Of a stretch of DNA of 64,000 nt, positions 51,350 through 60,689 are shown piece after piece (the stretch's first letter is position 1; the number at the start of each line of letters is the position of its first letter). The translations under genes and the position numbers were made by a program. The notes below the pieces were generated by a model. It ran no database searches. It had not been told where the DNA came from and saw only the letters and a program-made list of their open reading frames with translations. Source of the DNA: JAHEDT01 sp963825615 (lineage in GTDB: Bacteria > Desulfobacterota > Desulfuromonadia > Desulfuromonadales > BM103); NCBI GenBank assembly GCA_963825615.1, contig CAWGTV010000001.1:558001-622000 (forward strand), in the 5' to 3' direction.

Positions 51350-52510
51350 TCAGAGGGCCCTGAGCGCTTCGCTCGGTTCAAGACGGCTGGCGCGCAAGGC
51401 CGGTTGCAATGATGCCAGCAGCCCGACCAGCACCGCGGCAAAGATGGCGATCAGCGCCAAGGACGGATTCCAGTGCCAGGGGGCCTTGCCGCCGCCCTCG
51501 AGCAAAGGCAGTGCTGTCAGGGTCGCCAGCACACCGGCCACATAACCCAGCACACCGGCCAGTGCGCTGACGATGGCCGCCTCCAGCAAAATCAGGTGGA
51601 GCACATGCCGGCGGCGGTAGCCGATGGCCCGAAAGATTCCTATCTCCCTGGTTCTTTCACTGATAGCGCCCATCATGGTGACGAACACCAATAATGCGCC
51701 TATAATCACCACCGTTACAGCAACTCCCCAGGCGAACATCCGGAACTGGTCGAGAGCATGCATACGGGTTTTGACGACCTGTTGAACGGCCTGAACATCG
51801 ACACCAGGCAGCACCTGCTGCAGTTGGTTGACCATATCGGCAACCGGGCAATCATGGCAGAGCGCTGCGATTTCAACCATGCTGACTACACCCTGTTTGC
51901 TGAGCACGTCTTGGGCCACCAGTAAGGGCGTGATCAGAAGCTGATCGTCTTGGGAACCGGTTTTGGCCAACAGCCCGACCACGGTAAAATCCTGACCAGA
52001 GATCTGCACGGTATCGCCCATAACCAGCTGCAGACGCCGCGCGACGGCATCACCGACGAGCAGTTCTCGACCTTGCTGCACGGGACGGCCGGCAATCGAC
52101 CACCAGCGCTTCAGCTTGAATTCCGCGAGCGGATCGACCCCCATCATCATGAGACGCTGACCTTCGATCTCGATCGTGCCGAGCACCTTGGGAGCGATCG
52201 TGGCAACGTTGCGCCGGTTGGGGATATCGTCGATCCTGGCCAGGCTGTCCTGGCGGATCTCCTCGGTGACCAGGTTGACACCGCCAAGCTGTACCCCACC
52301 GTAACTCAGGGCCATCTGATCGCTGTGCGGCGTGATAATAATGTTGGCGCCGAAATTCTCCAGCTCATGTTGAGCCCGTTGACTGAGTGCGTCCGTCAGC
52401 GACAGGAGAGTGACGACCGTGGCGACGCCGATCATCAGACCGACGACCAGAAAGATCGCCCGTCCTTTGCGCCGCCTGAGATTATGCAAAACGATATGTT
52501 CAAGGCGCAC
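51350..52510 (-). CDS. MacB/FtsX-type ABC transporter permease
   Basis: A 386-aa permease with an N-terminal helix (HNLRRRKGRAIFLVVGLMIG), a periplasmic MacB core domain (residues 45-255; NIIITPHSDQMALSYGGVQL) and three C-terminal helices with the FtsX signature REIGIFRAIGYRRRHVL and LEPSEALRAL at the end. It starts at GTG 52510 with GAGGGG upstream. The core contains a single CHDC pair, unusual for MacB and possibly metal- or redox-active. It follows the DUF2318 gene closely, matching metal-related clusters in other bacteria. Confidence 0.88.
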   Translation of the reverse strand: MRLEHIVLHNLRRRKGRAIFLVVGLMIGVATVVTLLSLTDALSQRAQHELENFGANIIITPHSDQMALSYGGVQLGGVNLVTEEIRQDSLARIDDIPNRRNVATIAPKVLGTIEIEGQRLMMMGVDPLAEFKLKRWWSIAGRPVQQGRELLVGDAVARRLQLVMGDTVQISGQDFTVVGLLAKTGSQDDQLLITPLLVAQDVLSKQGVVSMVEIAALCHDCPVADMVNQLQQVLPGVDVQAVQQVVKTRMHALDQFRMFAWGVAVTVVIIGALLVFVTMMGAISERTREIGIFRAIGYRRRHVLHLILLEAAIVSALAGVLGYVAGVLATLTALPLLEGGGKAPWHWNPSLALIAIFAAVLVGLLASLQPALRASRLEPSEALRAL

Positions 52511-52521
52511 GGCAGAGCCCC

Positions 52522-53047
52522 TCAGTTGAGTGCAGTCTTGAAATAGCCGGCGCCCTGCTCGAGATCATTAACGGTGATCACGATCGCATCGCCGACCGCC
52601 TGGCGACTGCAACGGTGCCGGGTTGCAGCCGCCTTTGACCACGTTGACCAGGTCGGTGCGAAAATGCTGATCGCAGTTGTTGCAAACCATGTCGTTGCCC
52701 TCCTGGCGGTAACCCTTGCGTTCGCGGTAGCACACGTCGCAGGTATCGAACGCCGAGCGGATCACACCATCCTGGCTGCGCACGACAAAAAAATCGATCG
52801 GGCCGGACTGGCCGTTGAAGCGGAAGAACCTGGCCTTGCCATCGACAAAATCGGTTGTAGCCAAGCGGATCGTACCATCCTTGCCGGCCTGGACCATGGC
52901 ATGGCCACCGGCAGGCTGTGGACCGAAAGACAACCAGCCACCGGCAGCGACAACTGCCAAGATCAACAAGACAACGGGAATCAGCAGCTTTTTCCCGGCA
53001 GGTTTTTGCGGATTGAATTGTTCACGTTTGGCATTACGTTCAGACAT
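52522..53047 (-). CDS. DUF2318 domain protein, frameshifted near its C-terminus
   Basis: A membrane-anchored protein (helix LLIPVVLLILAVVAAGGWLSF at 22-40) with a DUF2318 domain: FDTCDVCYRERKGY and MVCNNCDQHFRTDLVN supply CxxC pairs, and VVKGGCNPAPL the final Cys. DUF2318 proteins are described as Fe-S or haem-like metal-binding partners of iron uptake systems. As read, the frame stops at 52568 with an odd tail (QSPGGRRCDRDHR). A one-base surplus near 52612 restores the family ending (AVGDAIVITVNDLEQGAGYF) with a stop at 52522-52524, just before the permease. Confidence 0.8.
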
Positions 53048-53088
53048 TGATCATTCTCCTGTTTAAACTTGGTTGTAAACGACGGATC

Positions 53089-53946
53089 TCAGCTGTTGCA
53101 GCAGGCACAGCCGCTGCCGCCCTGATTGAGGGCTTTGAGTTGTGGGTCGAATATAATCACTTCGGTATTCTTCTGCAGTCCGGCATACCACTCCTGCAAG
53201 CGGATCTGCCGCTCGCGGGGATCGCTGATACCGGCATAGACATGGTCTTCGAGATTGCGATTGATGATCATGTCTTCGCGCAGGCGCTGACGAAATTCAG
53301 CCATGCTGACATAACGCTGCGTGACGATCTGCTCCAGCCCAGCGTGCTCCTGCCGCAATTTATCCAACCGGGCATCAACTTCCCCGTCCTGAATGACGAC
53401 CCGGTTCTGCTCTGCGGCCACGAGCAGCAGTTCGTGCTGCAGGGTGTCCTGCCAGACGGCTCTCCAGACCTGGTCATCCGGCTTCTGCTGCGCAACCCCT
53501 TCGGAGCGTTGCCGGACAAGTTGCTCAAAATCACTGCGGGCAAGCAGGCGATCGCCGACCCGCGCCAGATACTTCTGCCCGAGTTCAGTCTGCTCCTGCT
53601 GCAGGGCGGCGAATTCACGCGGGTCAAGCTCCAGGCGCAGGCTCGCCGGATAGCCGGCTCCGGTAATGGTCTCGGCAATCGCCTTGCTGTCAACGGTGTC
53701 TGGGTCGAAAGTAACGCGGCCGCGATTGCTGGTCAGATTGACCTCGACGGAACCGACGCCATCCACCTTCAACAGAGCCTTTTCAATATTGTTGACGCAG
53801 GAGCCACAGGTCATTTTATCGATCTGATACTCGGCCATGGCCGCATTGGCAAGAGTCGAACCGGACGGATAAAACAACCAGACAACTGGGATCAAAGCGA
53901 CCAGGGCCAAGCAGGTCGACACATAAAGCTTCGGGCGTTTAAGCAT
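53089..53946 (-). CDS. HMA-domain protein with SurA-like helical region and C-terminal CxCC
   Basis: A 285-aa exported or membrane-anchored protein. After one helix (residues 8-28) it has a heavy-metal-associated domain (about 37-100; DKMTCGSCVNNIEKALLKV with the CxxC metal site). Residues 105-270 are charged and helical, resembling the N-terminal chaperone domain of SurA/peptidyl-prolyl isomerases (VVIQDGEVDARLDKLRQEH). The C-terminus ends GGSGCACCNS, a further thiol metal site. GAGGAG precedes ATG 53946. It heads the set HMA, DUF2318, permease, ATPase, zinc ribbons. Confidence 0.78.
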   Translation of the reverse strand: MLKRPKLYVSTCLALVALIPVVWLFYPSGSTLANAAMAEYQIDKMTCGSCVNNIEKALLKVDGVGSVEVNLTSNRGRVTFDPDTVDSKAIAETITGAGYPASLRLELDPREFAALQQEQTELGQKYLARVGDRLLARSDFEQLVRQRSEGVAQQKPDDQVWRAVWQDTLQHELLLVAAEQNRVVIQDGEVDARLDKLRQEHAGLEQIVTQRYVSMAEFRQRLREDMIINRNLEDHVYAGISDPRERQIRLQEWYAGLQKNTEVIIFDPQLKALNQGGSGCACCNS

Positions 53947-54192
53947 TGGTCTCCTCGTTTGTTGATGGTTACAGTGTGCGGACGGAAAACATAATGCCGA
54001 CAAAGATAATCAACATTCGTGCCAAACCGTACACAAGCATCTAACATGCTTATATCATTAGCTTAAGCCATGAATCTTGCCAACCAAGCATAATCCGCTG
54101 AGCACGTTATGTAGTATATTCTACAGAAGAGAGCAGATTATTCTGCAGCATTCTACCTGGTCGCTGAGTAAGCGAACATTCGCTTTCACCAA

Positions 54193-54222
54193 CAAAAAAG
54201 CCCCCCCGAATAACGGGGAGGC
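54193..54222 (-). terminator. terminator after the M24 peptidase gene
   Basis: On the minus strand CCTCCCCG pairs with CGGGGGGG around TTATT, followed by CTTTTTTG, about 30 bases beyond the stop. Confidence 0.75.
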
Positions 54223-54249
54223 CTGCCGATCACCCTGATGCGCAATTTC

Positions 54250-55440
54250 TTAGAGCACGATCAGGTCCTGATTGGAAAAAGTCAAATGCTTGAGTCCGTC
54301 CTTAGCAACCCAAAAGGTGTTTTCAACGCCGACGGCACCCAGCCCTGGAAAAACCGCTTTCGGTTCGAAGGCAAAGGTCATCTTTTCCTGTAGCTGGTAG
54401 TCGTTGAACCCCCTGGCGATAAACGGGTATTCATCCAGTTCGACACCAGTGCCGTGACCGATGAAAGACACTTGGGCACCCTTGGAGCCCATGAAATGAT
54501 CCCGGTAACCCATGGTATTGGCCATCTCCAAGCATTCGTCGTACAAACCACCCCAACTGACCCCCGGCTTGGCGGTTTTTTTGGCATGCTCCTGAATGGC
54601 CACCATATCGACATAGGCCTTGGTGAGCTTTGTCGGCAGTTCACCGATGCTGAACATGCGCGTCTGGTCAACGATGTAGCCGTCGAAGATCCCTGAAAAA
54701 TCGACGGTGATCGGTTCATGCCGGCGAATCTTCTTGTAGCTCGCACCCTGGGGGAAAGACGGGTTCAGGCCAACCCCTCCCAGCGGCGTGTCCGAATAGG
54801 TCGGTACGGCGCTGTCGTTACCTGAGAACACATGGGCATAGAACAACTCATTGTTGAATCCGCGCATCCGGACCAGCCCCTGATGACCGGCTTTCCTGGC
54901 GGTAAACTCCAACTCTGCGGCCAAGTCAAGATCGGTCATCCCCTCGCGGATCACCTCTGCGGCACGCTTGCAGACCTTGTCGACAATCAACGCGGCATCT
55001 TTCATGATGTTGATTTCATAGTCTGACTTGATCGCGCGTACAGTGCGGATCAGCGGGGTGGCATCACTGATGACCGCGTCTCCCAGCACGCCCTTGAAAC
55101 GGTTCATCACTGAAACCGGGACGACGTCCAACTCCATAGCGACGGTTTTCGGCATGACCCTGCCGAAATCAGCCAGCACTCCCGGGATGTCACGCGGGCT
55201 CTTGAACGGGACCAAATCCTTCAGCCCCGATTCCATGCGGGCACGCGCATAATCCTTGCGGACAAGGTAGAGGGGGTCCCCCTCGATGGGAACGTAAAGA
55301 GCTCCCTGCTGGATGGCCCCGGTGAAATAAAAAAGATCTGCGTTCTGCAACAGAAGAATTGCATCCAAGCTGTGGATAGCCATTTCCTTCTGCAGCTTTT
55401 CGATGCGGTTTTTCAGTTCCGTTTGTGGGGTCAGCCGCAT
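54250..55440 (-). CDS. M24-family aminopeptidase (Xaa-Pro dipeptidase type)
   Basis: A 396-aa creatinase/aminopeptidase P-fold protein. The N-terminal domain (1-150; DLFYFTGAIQQGALYVP) precedes a pita-bread catalytic domain (160-390) in which metal ligands are expected in VDFSGIFDGYIVDQTRM, VSFIGHGTGVELDEYPF, TFAFEPKAVFPG and GAVGVENTFWV. It cleaves dipeptides or N-terminal residues before proline. AAAGGAG precedes the ATG and a terminator follows. It stands alone, and intergenic gaps on both sides suggest a single-gene unit. Confidence 0.92.
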   Translation of the reverse strand: MRLTPQTELKNRIEKLQKEMAIHSLDAILLLQNADLFYFTGAIQQGALYVPIEGDPLYLVRKDYARARMESGLKDLVPFKSPRDIPGVLADFGRVMPKTVAMELDVVPVSVMNRFKGVLGDAVISDATPLIRTVRAIKSDYEINIMKDAALIVDKVCKRAAEVIREGMTDLDLAAELEFTARKAGHQGLVRMRGFNNELFYAHVFSGNDSAVPTYSDTPLGGVGLNPSFPQGASYKKIRRHEPITVDFSGIFDGYIVDQTRMFSIGELPTKLTKAYVDMVAIQEHAKKTAKPGVSWGGLYDECLEMANTMGYRDHFMGSKGAQVSFIGHGTGVELDEYPFIARGFNDYQLQEKMTFAFEPKAVFPGLGAVGVENTFWVAKDGLKHLTFSNQDLIVL

Positions 55441-55892
55441 TGACCGGTCTCCTTTAGTAAGGTGTTGCAGGCATCAGGTGTTCAATGCCGATCCCATACA
55501 TTAAGTGCAATGCAAAACCTATTGATTTACAACGCACAATTCTTAGAGGGAGGCACATCCGTCGACAATCCGGCACACTCACGGCGCCGGGGACGATCCC
55601 AAGAGCAATCAATAACTCATTGTTATAAAAGAGTTTTTACATAGAACAACGACCATGTCAAGGCAAACAAATAGAGTAAAAGCCGGCGCGACACAGCAAC
55701 ACCAGCATCAACCAAAAATTTGCTTATCCCGAATATTGAAAATTTAAGCAACCCGACTTGGTCATGATTGTTTTCTGTGCAAATTGCTAAAGATGCAGAC
55801 CTTGCAAGCGGTTTAGCTCTCAACTTTGCCGCTTTACACATAGCTATCCACAGGCACCTGTGGACTGGATACAATCACTCAAAAAAATCTTA
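55441..55892. other. intergenic region upstream of the M24 gene
   Basis: About 450 bases, AT-rich. A leftward 83-codon frame (55623-55874) with a hydrophobic end has no ribosome binding site and I do not accept it. A TTGACA lies on the minus strand near 55655. Confidence 0.4.
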
Positions 55893-55926
55893 CAAAAAAA
55901 ACCGGCCGGGCAATTGCCCGGCCGGT
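55893..55926 (-). terminator. terminator after the octaheme cytochrome gene
   Basis: A perfect 26-base palindrome (arms ACCGGCCGGGCAA and its complement) followed by TTTTTTTT on the minus strand. Confidence 0.93.
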
Positions 55927-55952
55927 TGTCCTGCAAAGGAAAAGGAGGCGGA

Positions 55953-57296
55953 TTATTTCACTTCCTGTTTGTAGCGCTCCAGGTAGTACGACTTCATCTG
56001 TTCGACCTGTTTCGGATTGAAACCTTTGATGTACCACTCATGCTCGGGGCGGCCCTCGATGTACTTGGCGAGGATCTGCTCGTACACTTCCGGCTTGCCG
56101 GCCTTCTCACAGGCCTCCTTGGCTTCCGGCAGCATCTCGGTATAGAAATTCTTGGCCACATCGTAAATGCCGTGCCACCAGGCGTAATCCGGACCGCTCA
56201 TCGAGGCACCGTGACGGGCACGGCGACCTTCATGATGCCAGAGTTCCCAGTAGATCCAGTCAATCTTGTCATCGAAGTCCTGCTTGGTCAGGATACCTTC
56301 TTCGATCAGCAGGGCACGGATCTCCTTGGCCGGGATGGCGAATTTGTCATTGTAGAGACCGACGAAGGAATCGAGTTGCTGGTAGAAACCAGTGATAAAG
56401 GGCGCGCCATGGCAGGCCGAGCAGACATCCTGCATGTCGGCGCGCTTCTTGTCAGTGTCCTTGGTCTTGCCGGAAACCGGCGAGCGCAGGTCCCAGGAGA
56501 GACGGGTACCGACGTCGTGGGTCGTGGCCTGGGTCCGGGTGGCGCTCATGTGGCAGGTGGCGCAGGTCGGCGCATCGTAGTAATCCTCACCGGCAACCCA
56601 CTTCGGATGATCCATGTTCAGGTCGTCCTTGAACGCCTGGTAGAGGATGCCGTGCTTGGATTCCTCATAGACTTCCTTCTGCGGATGATCGGGGCCGAGA
56701 TGACACTTGCCACAGGTCTCCGGTTGGCGGGCCTGAGCCTTGCTGAAGCGATGACGGGTGTGGCAAGCCGAACAGGTCCCTTTAGAGCCATCGGGGTTGA
56801 CACGGCCGATGCCAGTGTTTGGCCAGGTATTGGTGTCAAGCGAACCGTCTTTGTTCACCTTGACGATGGAGCCGTGGCATTGACGGCAACCGACCGCCAC
56901 GGCGGGCTCGCCGCCCACGGTCTGGCCAAGCAGGCCATCCTTAGTATTCAGGATGTCTCCCGCCTGGGCGTGGTGGCTGGCTTCCTGCTCTGTCGTTTCC
57001 TTGGGGTGACACTGGCCACAGTCGCGCGGCGAAACAATGATCGCGATGGAAAAACCATTGTGTTCGATGGCATCCGCATCACCCTTGGCAGCCTTGTGAC
57101 ACTCATAGCAACCGACCCCGGCGTTCCAGTGCGCACTGTCTTCCCACTGGCTGACGATGCCGGGCATTTCACTGTGACAGCCCAAGCACTCCTGGGTTTC
57201 AGCTGACAGCCGATCAGTCATCGCCAGGCCGAGACCGGCGGTCAACAGTAGCAGTGCCGTTATCATAAACCCCTGCAAAAAAAATCTTCTTCTCAT
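55953..57296 (-). CDS. octaheme c-type cytochrome, hydroxylamine-oxidoreductase-like
   Basis: A 447-aa periplasmic cytochrome with an N-terminal signal or anchor (FMITALLLLTAGLGLAM) and eight CxxCH haem motifs (CLGCH, CYECH, CGQCH, CRQCH, CSACH, CGKCH, CATCH, CSACH). The spacing and the C-terminal YAWWHGIYDVAKNFYTEML match the HAO family. In anaerobes without nitrification these act in reverse as nitrite or hydroxylamine reductases. It has no membrane-anchored quinol partner next to it. It is a single-gene unit with a strong terminator and an upstream NO-regulator-type palindrome. Confidence 0.9.
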   Translation of the reverse strand: MRRRFFLQGFMITALLLLTAGLGLAMTDRLSAETQECLGCHSEMPGIVSQWEDSAHWNAGVGCYECHKAAKGDADAIEHNGFSIAIIVSPRDCGQCHPKETTEQEASHHAQAGDILNTKDGLLGQTVGGEPAVAVGCRQCHGSIVKVNKDGSLDTNTWPNTGIGRVNPDGSKGTCSACHTRHRFSKAQARQPETCGKCHLGPDHPQKEVYEESKHGILYQAFKDDLNMDHPKWVAGEDYYDAPTCATCHMSATRTQATTHDVGTRLSWDLRSPVSGKTKDTDKKRADMQDVCSACHGAPFITGFYQQLDSFVGLYNDKFAIPAKEIRALLIEEGILTKQDFDDKIDWIYWELWHHEGRRARHGASMSGPDYAWWHGIYDVAKNFYTEMLPEAKEACEKAGKPEVYEQILAKYIEGRPEHEWYIKGFNPKQVEQMKSYYLERYKQEVK

Positions 57297-57770
57297 GTTC
57301 GCTACCTCCTTCTGAGAGCTATGGCCGCAAACGACCGTGAGAGAAACCCGTCAGCAATCCAACTATCAGCGGTATTGCAGTCATTGCCTAACAGATATAA
57401 CGCTATCTTAGATGTAGATTTTCACAAGCCTACGAAATGGCTCATCGAAAATATTTGACGCACGTCAAAGAACGGGCACAAAAAAGCTCAGACAGGCTGA
57501 CCGGACTGGGTGACAAAGGAGATTTTGGCTAGCAGGAGAGTTCCTACTCGTTATGTTCGAGGACCGGTAAAGCGATTCGACATCTTCCAGGCAAAGTTCG
57601 TCGAGTTGGAGTACTATACCTGCAGGCAGATCAGGCTTGCGCGGGTTCTCTTTGAGATTGAGCGGGGGGGGATTCTCCTTATGTAAATTCGCACAAACGC
57701 GTCAGGAGGCTTGCCCTGAACAGGCTTCGTATCTATACTGCCTCTTTAATTAGCCCTGGGAGAATCTGAA
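57297..57770. other. divergent region between the octaheme gene and the ZIP gene
   Basis: About 470 bases. Besides the palindrome at 57454-57469, I see no gene; a rightward frame of about 56 codons ending at 57687 has poor start signals. Confidence 0.45.
57454..57469. promoter_or_regulatory. CRP/FNR-family (DNR/NnrR/HcpR-like) operator
   Basis: TTTGAC-GCAC-GTCAAA is a perfect 16-bp inverted repeat with the TTGAC half-sites of nitric-oxide or nitrosative-stress regulators. It lies about 160 bases upstream of the octaheme start. Confidence 0.65.
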
Positions 57771-58544
57771 ATGTCGGAACAATGGTGGCAGGTCCTGTTT
57801 GCCGGAAGTTTTGCGGGAGCCGCAACGTTTGCCGGCATGTTTCTGGTCCTTGCCAAAGAGGATTGGAGCCGTCGCTATTCTGCCGTTCTTGTCTCCTTCT
57901 CGGCCGGGGTCCTGCTCGGCGTCGGATTTTTTCACATCCTTCCGGAATCAATGGAGCTGACGACACGGGCGCCACTTTTTATCGTCCTGGCCTTTATCCT
58001 CTTTTATTTCTTTGAACACCACCTGCTGATCCATGCCGGCCATGAAGAACAACACCATGTCAATCTCGAGATCGCGGACTGCCACGGTGACTGCTGTACT
58101 CGTCCCCACCCCATGGGTTGGGTGGCTTTCCTCGGCATGGGGCTGCATTCGCTGATCGACGGCGTGATCATAGGCACCGGCTTTGAAGTCAGCCAGGATC
58201 TTGGCTTGCTGGCGGCCCTGGGGGTCATCGCCCATGAAGTCCCGGAAGGCATTGCCATGATCGCCATCTTGCTGCATTACGGCTGGGCGCGCAGCAAGGC
58301 CATACAACTGACCTCCTTTGTCGCGCTGGCGACCCCGGGGGCCGCTATCCTGACTTTTGCTCTGGTCAACAACCTGTCCAAGCCCATGCTCGGCGACCTG
58401 CTCGCTGCAGCAGGAGGCTCCTTCATCTATATCGCCGCCTCAGACCTGATCCCCGAGTCCCATCGCAGCCGCGGCCTGTCCGCGACGGTGGCCCTTTGCG
58501 GCGGCATCCTGATCGCCTGGCTGGCCGGACACCTCGCCCACTAA
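57771..58544 (+). CDS. ZIP-family divalent metal transporter
   Basis: A 257-aa membrane protein with eight helices. The paired metal-binding helices are visible: GLHSLIDGVIIGTGF near residue 120 and IAHEVPEGIAMIAILLHYGW near 150. A His-rich loop (HAGHEEQHHVN) and CHGDCCTRPH lie in the cytosolic segment between helices 3 and 4, typical of zinc or iron ZIP transporters. It probably imports zinc, ferrous iron or manganese. The preceding 40 bases include GGGAGAATC as a weak ribosome binding site. Confidence 0.9.
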   Translation: MSEQWWQVLFAGSFAGAATFAGMFLVLAKEDWSRRYSAVLVSFSAGVLLGVGFFHILPESMELTTRAPLFIVLAFILFYFFEHHLLIHAGHEEQHHVNLEIADCHGDCCTRPHPMGWVAFLGMGLHSLIDGVIIGTGFEVSQDLGLLAALGVIAHEVPEGIAMIAILLHYGWARSKAIQLTSFVALATPGAAILTFALVNNLSKPMLGDLLAAAGGSFIYIAASDLIPESHRSRGLSATVALCGGILIAWLAGHLAH

Positions 58545-58610
58545 CATCGTAATAACGAACCCGGAGAACGTTGCTCGCCTGCTCTCATGGCCCCTTGCAG
58601 CGTTCGCTGT

Positions 58611-59115
58611 TCACTGACTCCCGCAATCGCTTGGATCACCGGCCAGTTTGGCCAGAGCATGCGGCAAGGCCGGCAGCACGGCCTGCAGATTTTCCCTGGC
58701 CGCCTTGGGGCTGCCGGGCAGGTTGATGATCATCGTCCGATTCCTGACGCCGACGACCGCCCGCGACAGCATAGCATGGTGCGTTTTGCTGACGCTCTGC
58801 ATGCGCATGAACTCGGCCATCCCCGGGATTTCGTAATCGAACTACCTGCAAGGTTGCCTGGGGCGTCACGTCACGGGGGGTCAGACCGGTACCACCAGTG
58901 GTCACGATCAGGTCGAGCCGTTCCCGGTCAGTCCATTGCTTGAGAAGATCGGCAATCGCATTGATATCGTCAGGGAGGATTGCGACATGGGTCACTTCTC
59001 CGCAAGCACCCAGCATCTCGCCAACCACCGGACCGCTTTCATCGATCCGTTGCCCCCGTGCGCTTTTATCCGACAGGGTCAGGACCCCGATGCGATATGC
59101 CCCAGACTCTTTCAC
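58611..59115 (-). pseudogene. mogA: mogA/moaB-type molybdopterin adenylyltransferase, frameshifted
   Basis: MogA activates molybdopterin by adenylation in molybdenum cofactor synthesis. The first part (RIGVLTLSDKSARGQRIDESG, then LIVTTGGTGLTPRDVTPQAT) is intact. Near 58840 a one-base surplus shifts the frame. The expected remainder (YEIPGMAEFMRMQSVSK, VVGVRNRTMIINLPGSPK) continues in the other frame to 58611. Its ATG overlaps the MOSC gene by four bases. With MOSC it forms a pair for molybdenum cofactor handling. The break resembles the others in the window and is probably a sequence error. Confidence 0.85.
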
Positions 59116-59582
59116 TGGGCACTCCGGTCAGCACCAGGCTCCAGGACTGCTACCCGATCGCCGGCTTTCACCGGACCGCTTTTCAGGACAATGGCAAACA
59201 CCCCTTCGCGCGGCATGACGCAGTCTCCGACCTGGTGATAAATCGCGCAACGATCGTGGCAGACCTTGCCGATCTGGGTGATTTCGAGCAGCGCACGCTT
59301 GCCAACCTGCAGCCTGGTTCCGATCGGCAGGGAGTACAAGTCAATCCCCCGCGTGGTGAGATTCTCGGCAAAATCTCCCGGACCGACATCAAGGCCGGCG
59401 TCGCGCATCTTGTCGATGCTCTCAATGGCCAGCAGGCTGACCTGGCGGTGCCAGTCGCCGCCGTGAGCGTCCCCGGTCAGACCAAACCCTTGCTGCAGTT
59501 CCCCCTGGCCAACATCGGTCTTGCGTTCGCCTTTCGCTTTACTGGTACAGACCGCGATAACTTCTTTGCTTATGACAGCCAT
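59112..59582 (-). CDS. MOSC-domain protein
   Basis: A 156-aa stand-alone MOSC domain, related to the molybdenum cofactor sulfurase C-terminus and the YiiM family. VISKEVIAVCTSKAKGERK opens the barrel, GDAHGGDWHRQVSLLAIES lies near residue 40, and ITQIGKVCHDRCAIYHQVGDC near 110 carries the conserved cysteine candidates. Such proteins carry sulfur or metal sulfur clusters for molybdenum enzymes. Its ATG directly follows the previous stop (TGAATG) and it overlaps mogA. Confidence 0.88.
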   Translation of the reverse strand: MAVISKEVIAVCTSKAKGERKTDVGQGELQQGFGLTGDAHGGDWHRQVSLLAIESIDKMRDAGLDVGPGDFAENLTTRGIDLYSLPIGTRLQVGKRALLEITQIGKVCHDRCAIYHQVGDCVMPREGVFAIVLKSGPVKAGDRVAVLEPGADRSAQ

Positions 59583-60635
59583 TCAACCACCCATCTTCTT
59601 GAGTCGCAGTTCAAGCTCCTTGCGTGCAGCGGTAGCCACGATATTGGAGACTTGGCGGCTGCGCGCCAGGTCTTTGAGATCCTTGGTTGTCAGGGCGTTG
59701 ATAAAACGCAAAGCCTTGGGGATGGGCGTCTTCGGATGGGTCACCAGCGCCTTTTTGATGTCGTAATTTTTCATCCAGTCCTTGTTGAGCAGGATGATGC
59801 GTACCATCTCGTCGCTGGAGGTCTTGTTCTTGGCGACCATCAGGACCTCTCCGTCGGTGATCCTAGGGTTTTTCATGACAGCACCCTGAATCAGCTTGTT
59901 CGATTCCTTAATCAGGATGGAGCGCCATTCTTTGTCGCCGGTCAAGCCCATCTTGATCTTTTCAGCCACCTTGAGCTCGAGAGCGATCTGGTATTTGGAC
60001 AACCCCTCGTGGTCGGCTTCTTCCATCAAAGCCTCTATCTCCGTCTGGCTGCGCCCCTCATCCATATCGACGTCTTCATCTTCATCGCAAGCGGACAACT
60101 GCGCCGCAACAACCGTGCCGGTCTGCACCGGATCCTGCCAACCGAGCTTGTCCTTCAATTTTTTTTCTGCACAGGGGTTGGCAATAATCGCCTCGACGAC
60201 TAGCGGGTGCCGAGACAACAAGTTCTGATGGCCAGCCAGCCGTTCCAGAACGTCCGCGGAGGCCCGCTCGGCAACTGCGACAAGCGTCTTCTCAGTGGTT
60301 GCTGGGTGCATGATGACCGCCCTCATTAATTCGGCATCAGCACTCCTGGCCCTGACCAACAGGTCGAGCAGCTGCGGGTGAACAGACGCGTCGCGGAGAG
60401 TTGTCACCAGGACATTTGCCGGCAGCTCGCGCAAGGTTGTGACCGCAGCCTTCTTGAGCTCGGCGTCCTTACTGCTGCAGAGGAAAAAAAGCACGGTCAG
60501 GAGATCCTTGACAGCAAGGGGAAGAGCCCCGCGCGCTGCCGCCATCTGGACATCGCGGGGGGCTCCCGGTTTAACGATACGCGCTATCTCGGGCGAAACC
60601 TTCAAACGCACGGTGGTTGAATCCGTTTGTGACAT
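59583..60635 (-). CDS. hypothetical protein with HEAT-like helical repeats, 350 aa
   Basis: I do not recognise a named family. Residues 30-150 have helical repeats resembling HEAT or DUF2336-type units (ELKKAAVTTLRELPANVLV, ADAELMRAVIMHPATTEKTL). An acidic linker (SACDEDEDVDMDEGRSQTE) around 180-200 separates a second helical half (KMGLTGDKEWRSILIKES, RITDGEVLMVAKNKTSSDEM). No catalytic site is evident. Such proteins usually mediate protein contacts. It is linked to the MOSC gene without a gap, in the EF-G to mogA run. Confidence 0.7.
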   Translation of the reverse strand: MSQTDSTTVRLKVSPEIARIVKPGAPRDVQMAAARGALPLAVKDLLTVLFFLCSSKDAELKKAAVTTLRELPANVLVTTLRDASVHPQLLDLLVRARSADAELMRAVIMHPATTEKTLVAVAERASADVLERLAGHQNLLSRHPLVVEAIIANPCAEKKLKDKLGWQDPVQTGTVVAAQLSACDEDEDVDMDEGRSQTEIEALMEEADHEGLSKYQIALELKVAEKIKMGLTGDKEWRSILIKESNKLIQGAVMKNPRITDGEVLMVAKNKTSSDEMVRIILLNKDWMKNYDIKKALVTHPKTPIPKALRFINALTTKDLKDLARSRQVSNIVATAARKELELRLKKMGG

Positions 60636-60689
60636 GAAACAACGAGACTCCTTAGCAGTTGCACTTCTTTGTAAAATGACGATAGTTGC

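Noticed and set aside
55623..55874. 83-codon leftward frame with a hydrophobic C-terminus
   Set aside because: No start signal and composition typical of AT-rich non-coding sequence.
57520..57687. about 56-codon rightward frame before the ZIP gene
   Set aside because: Start options are TTG or GTG with poor spacing to a GGAG; no homology recognised.
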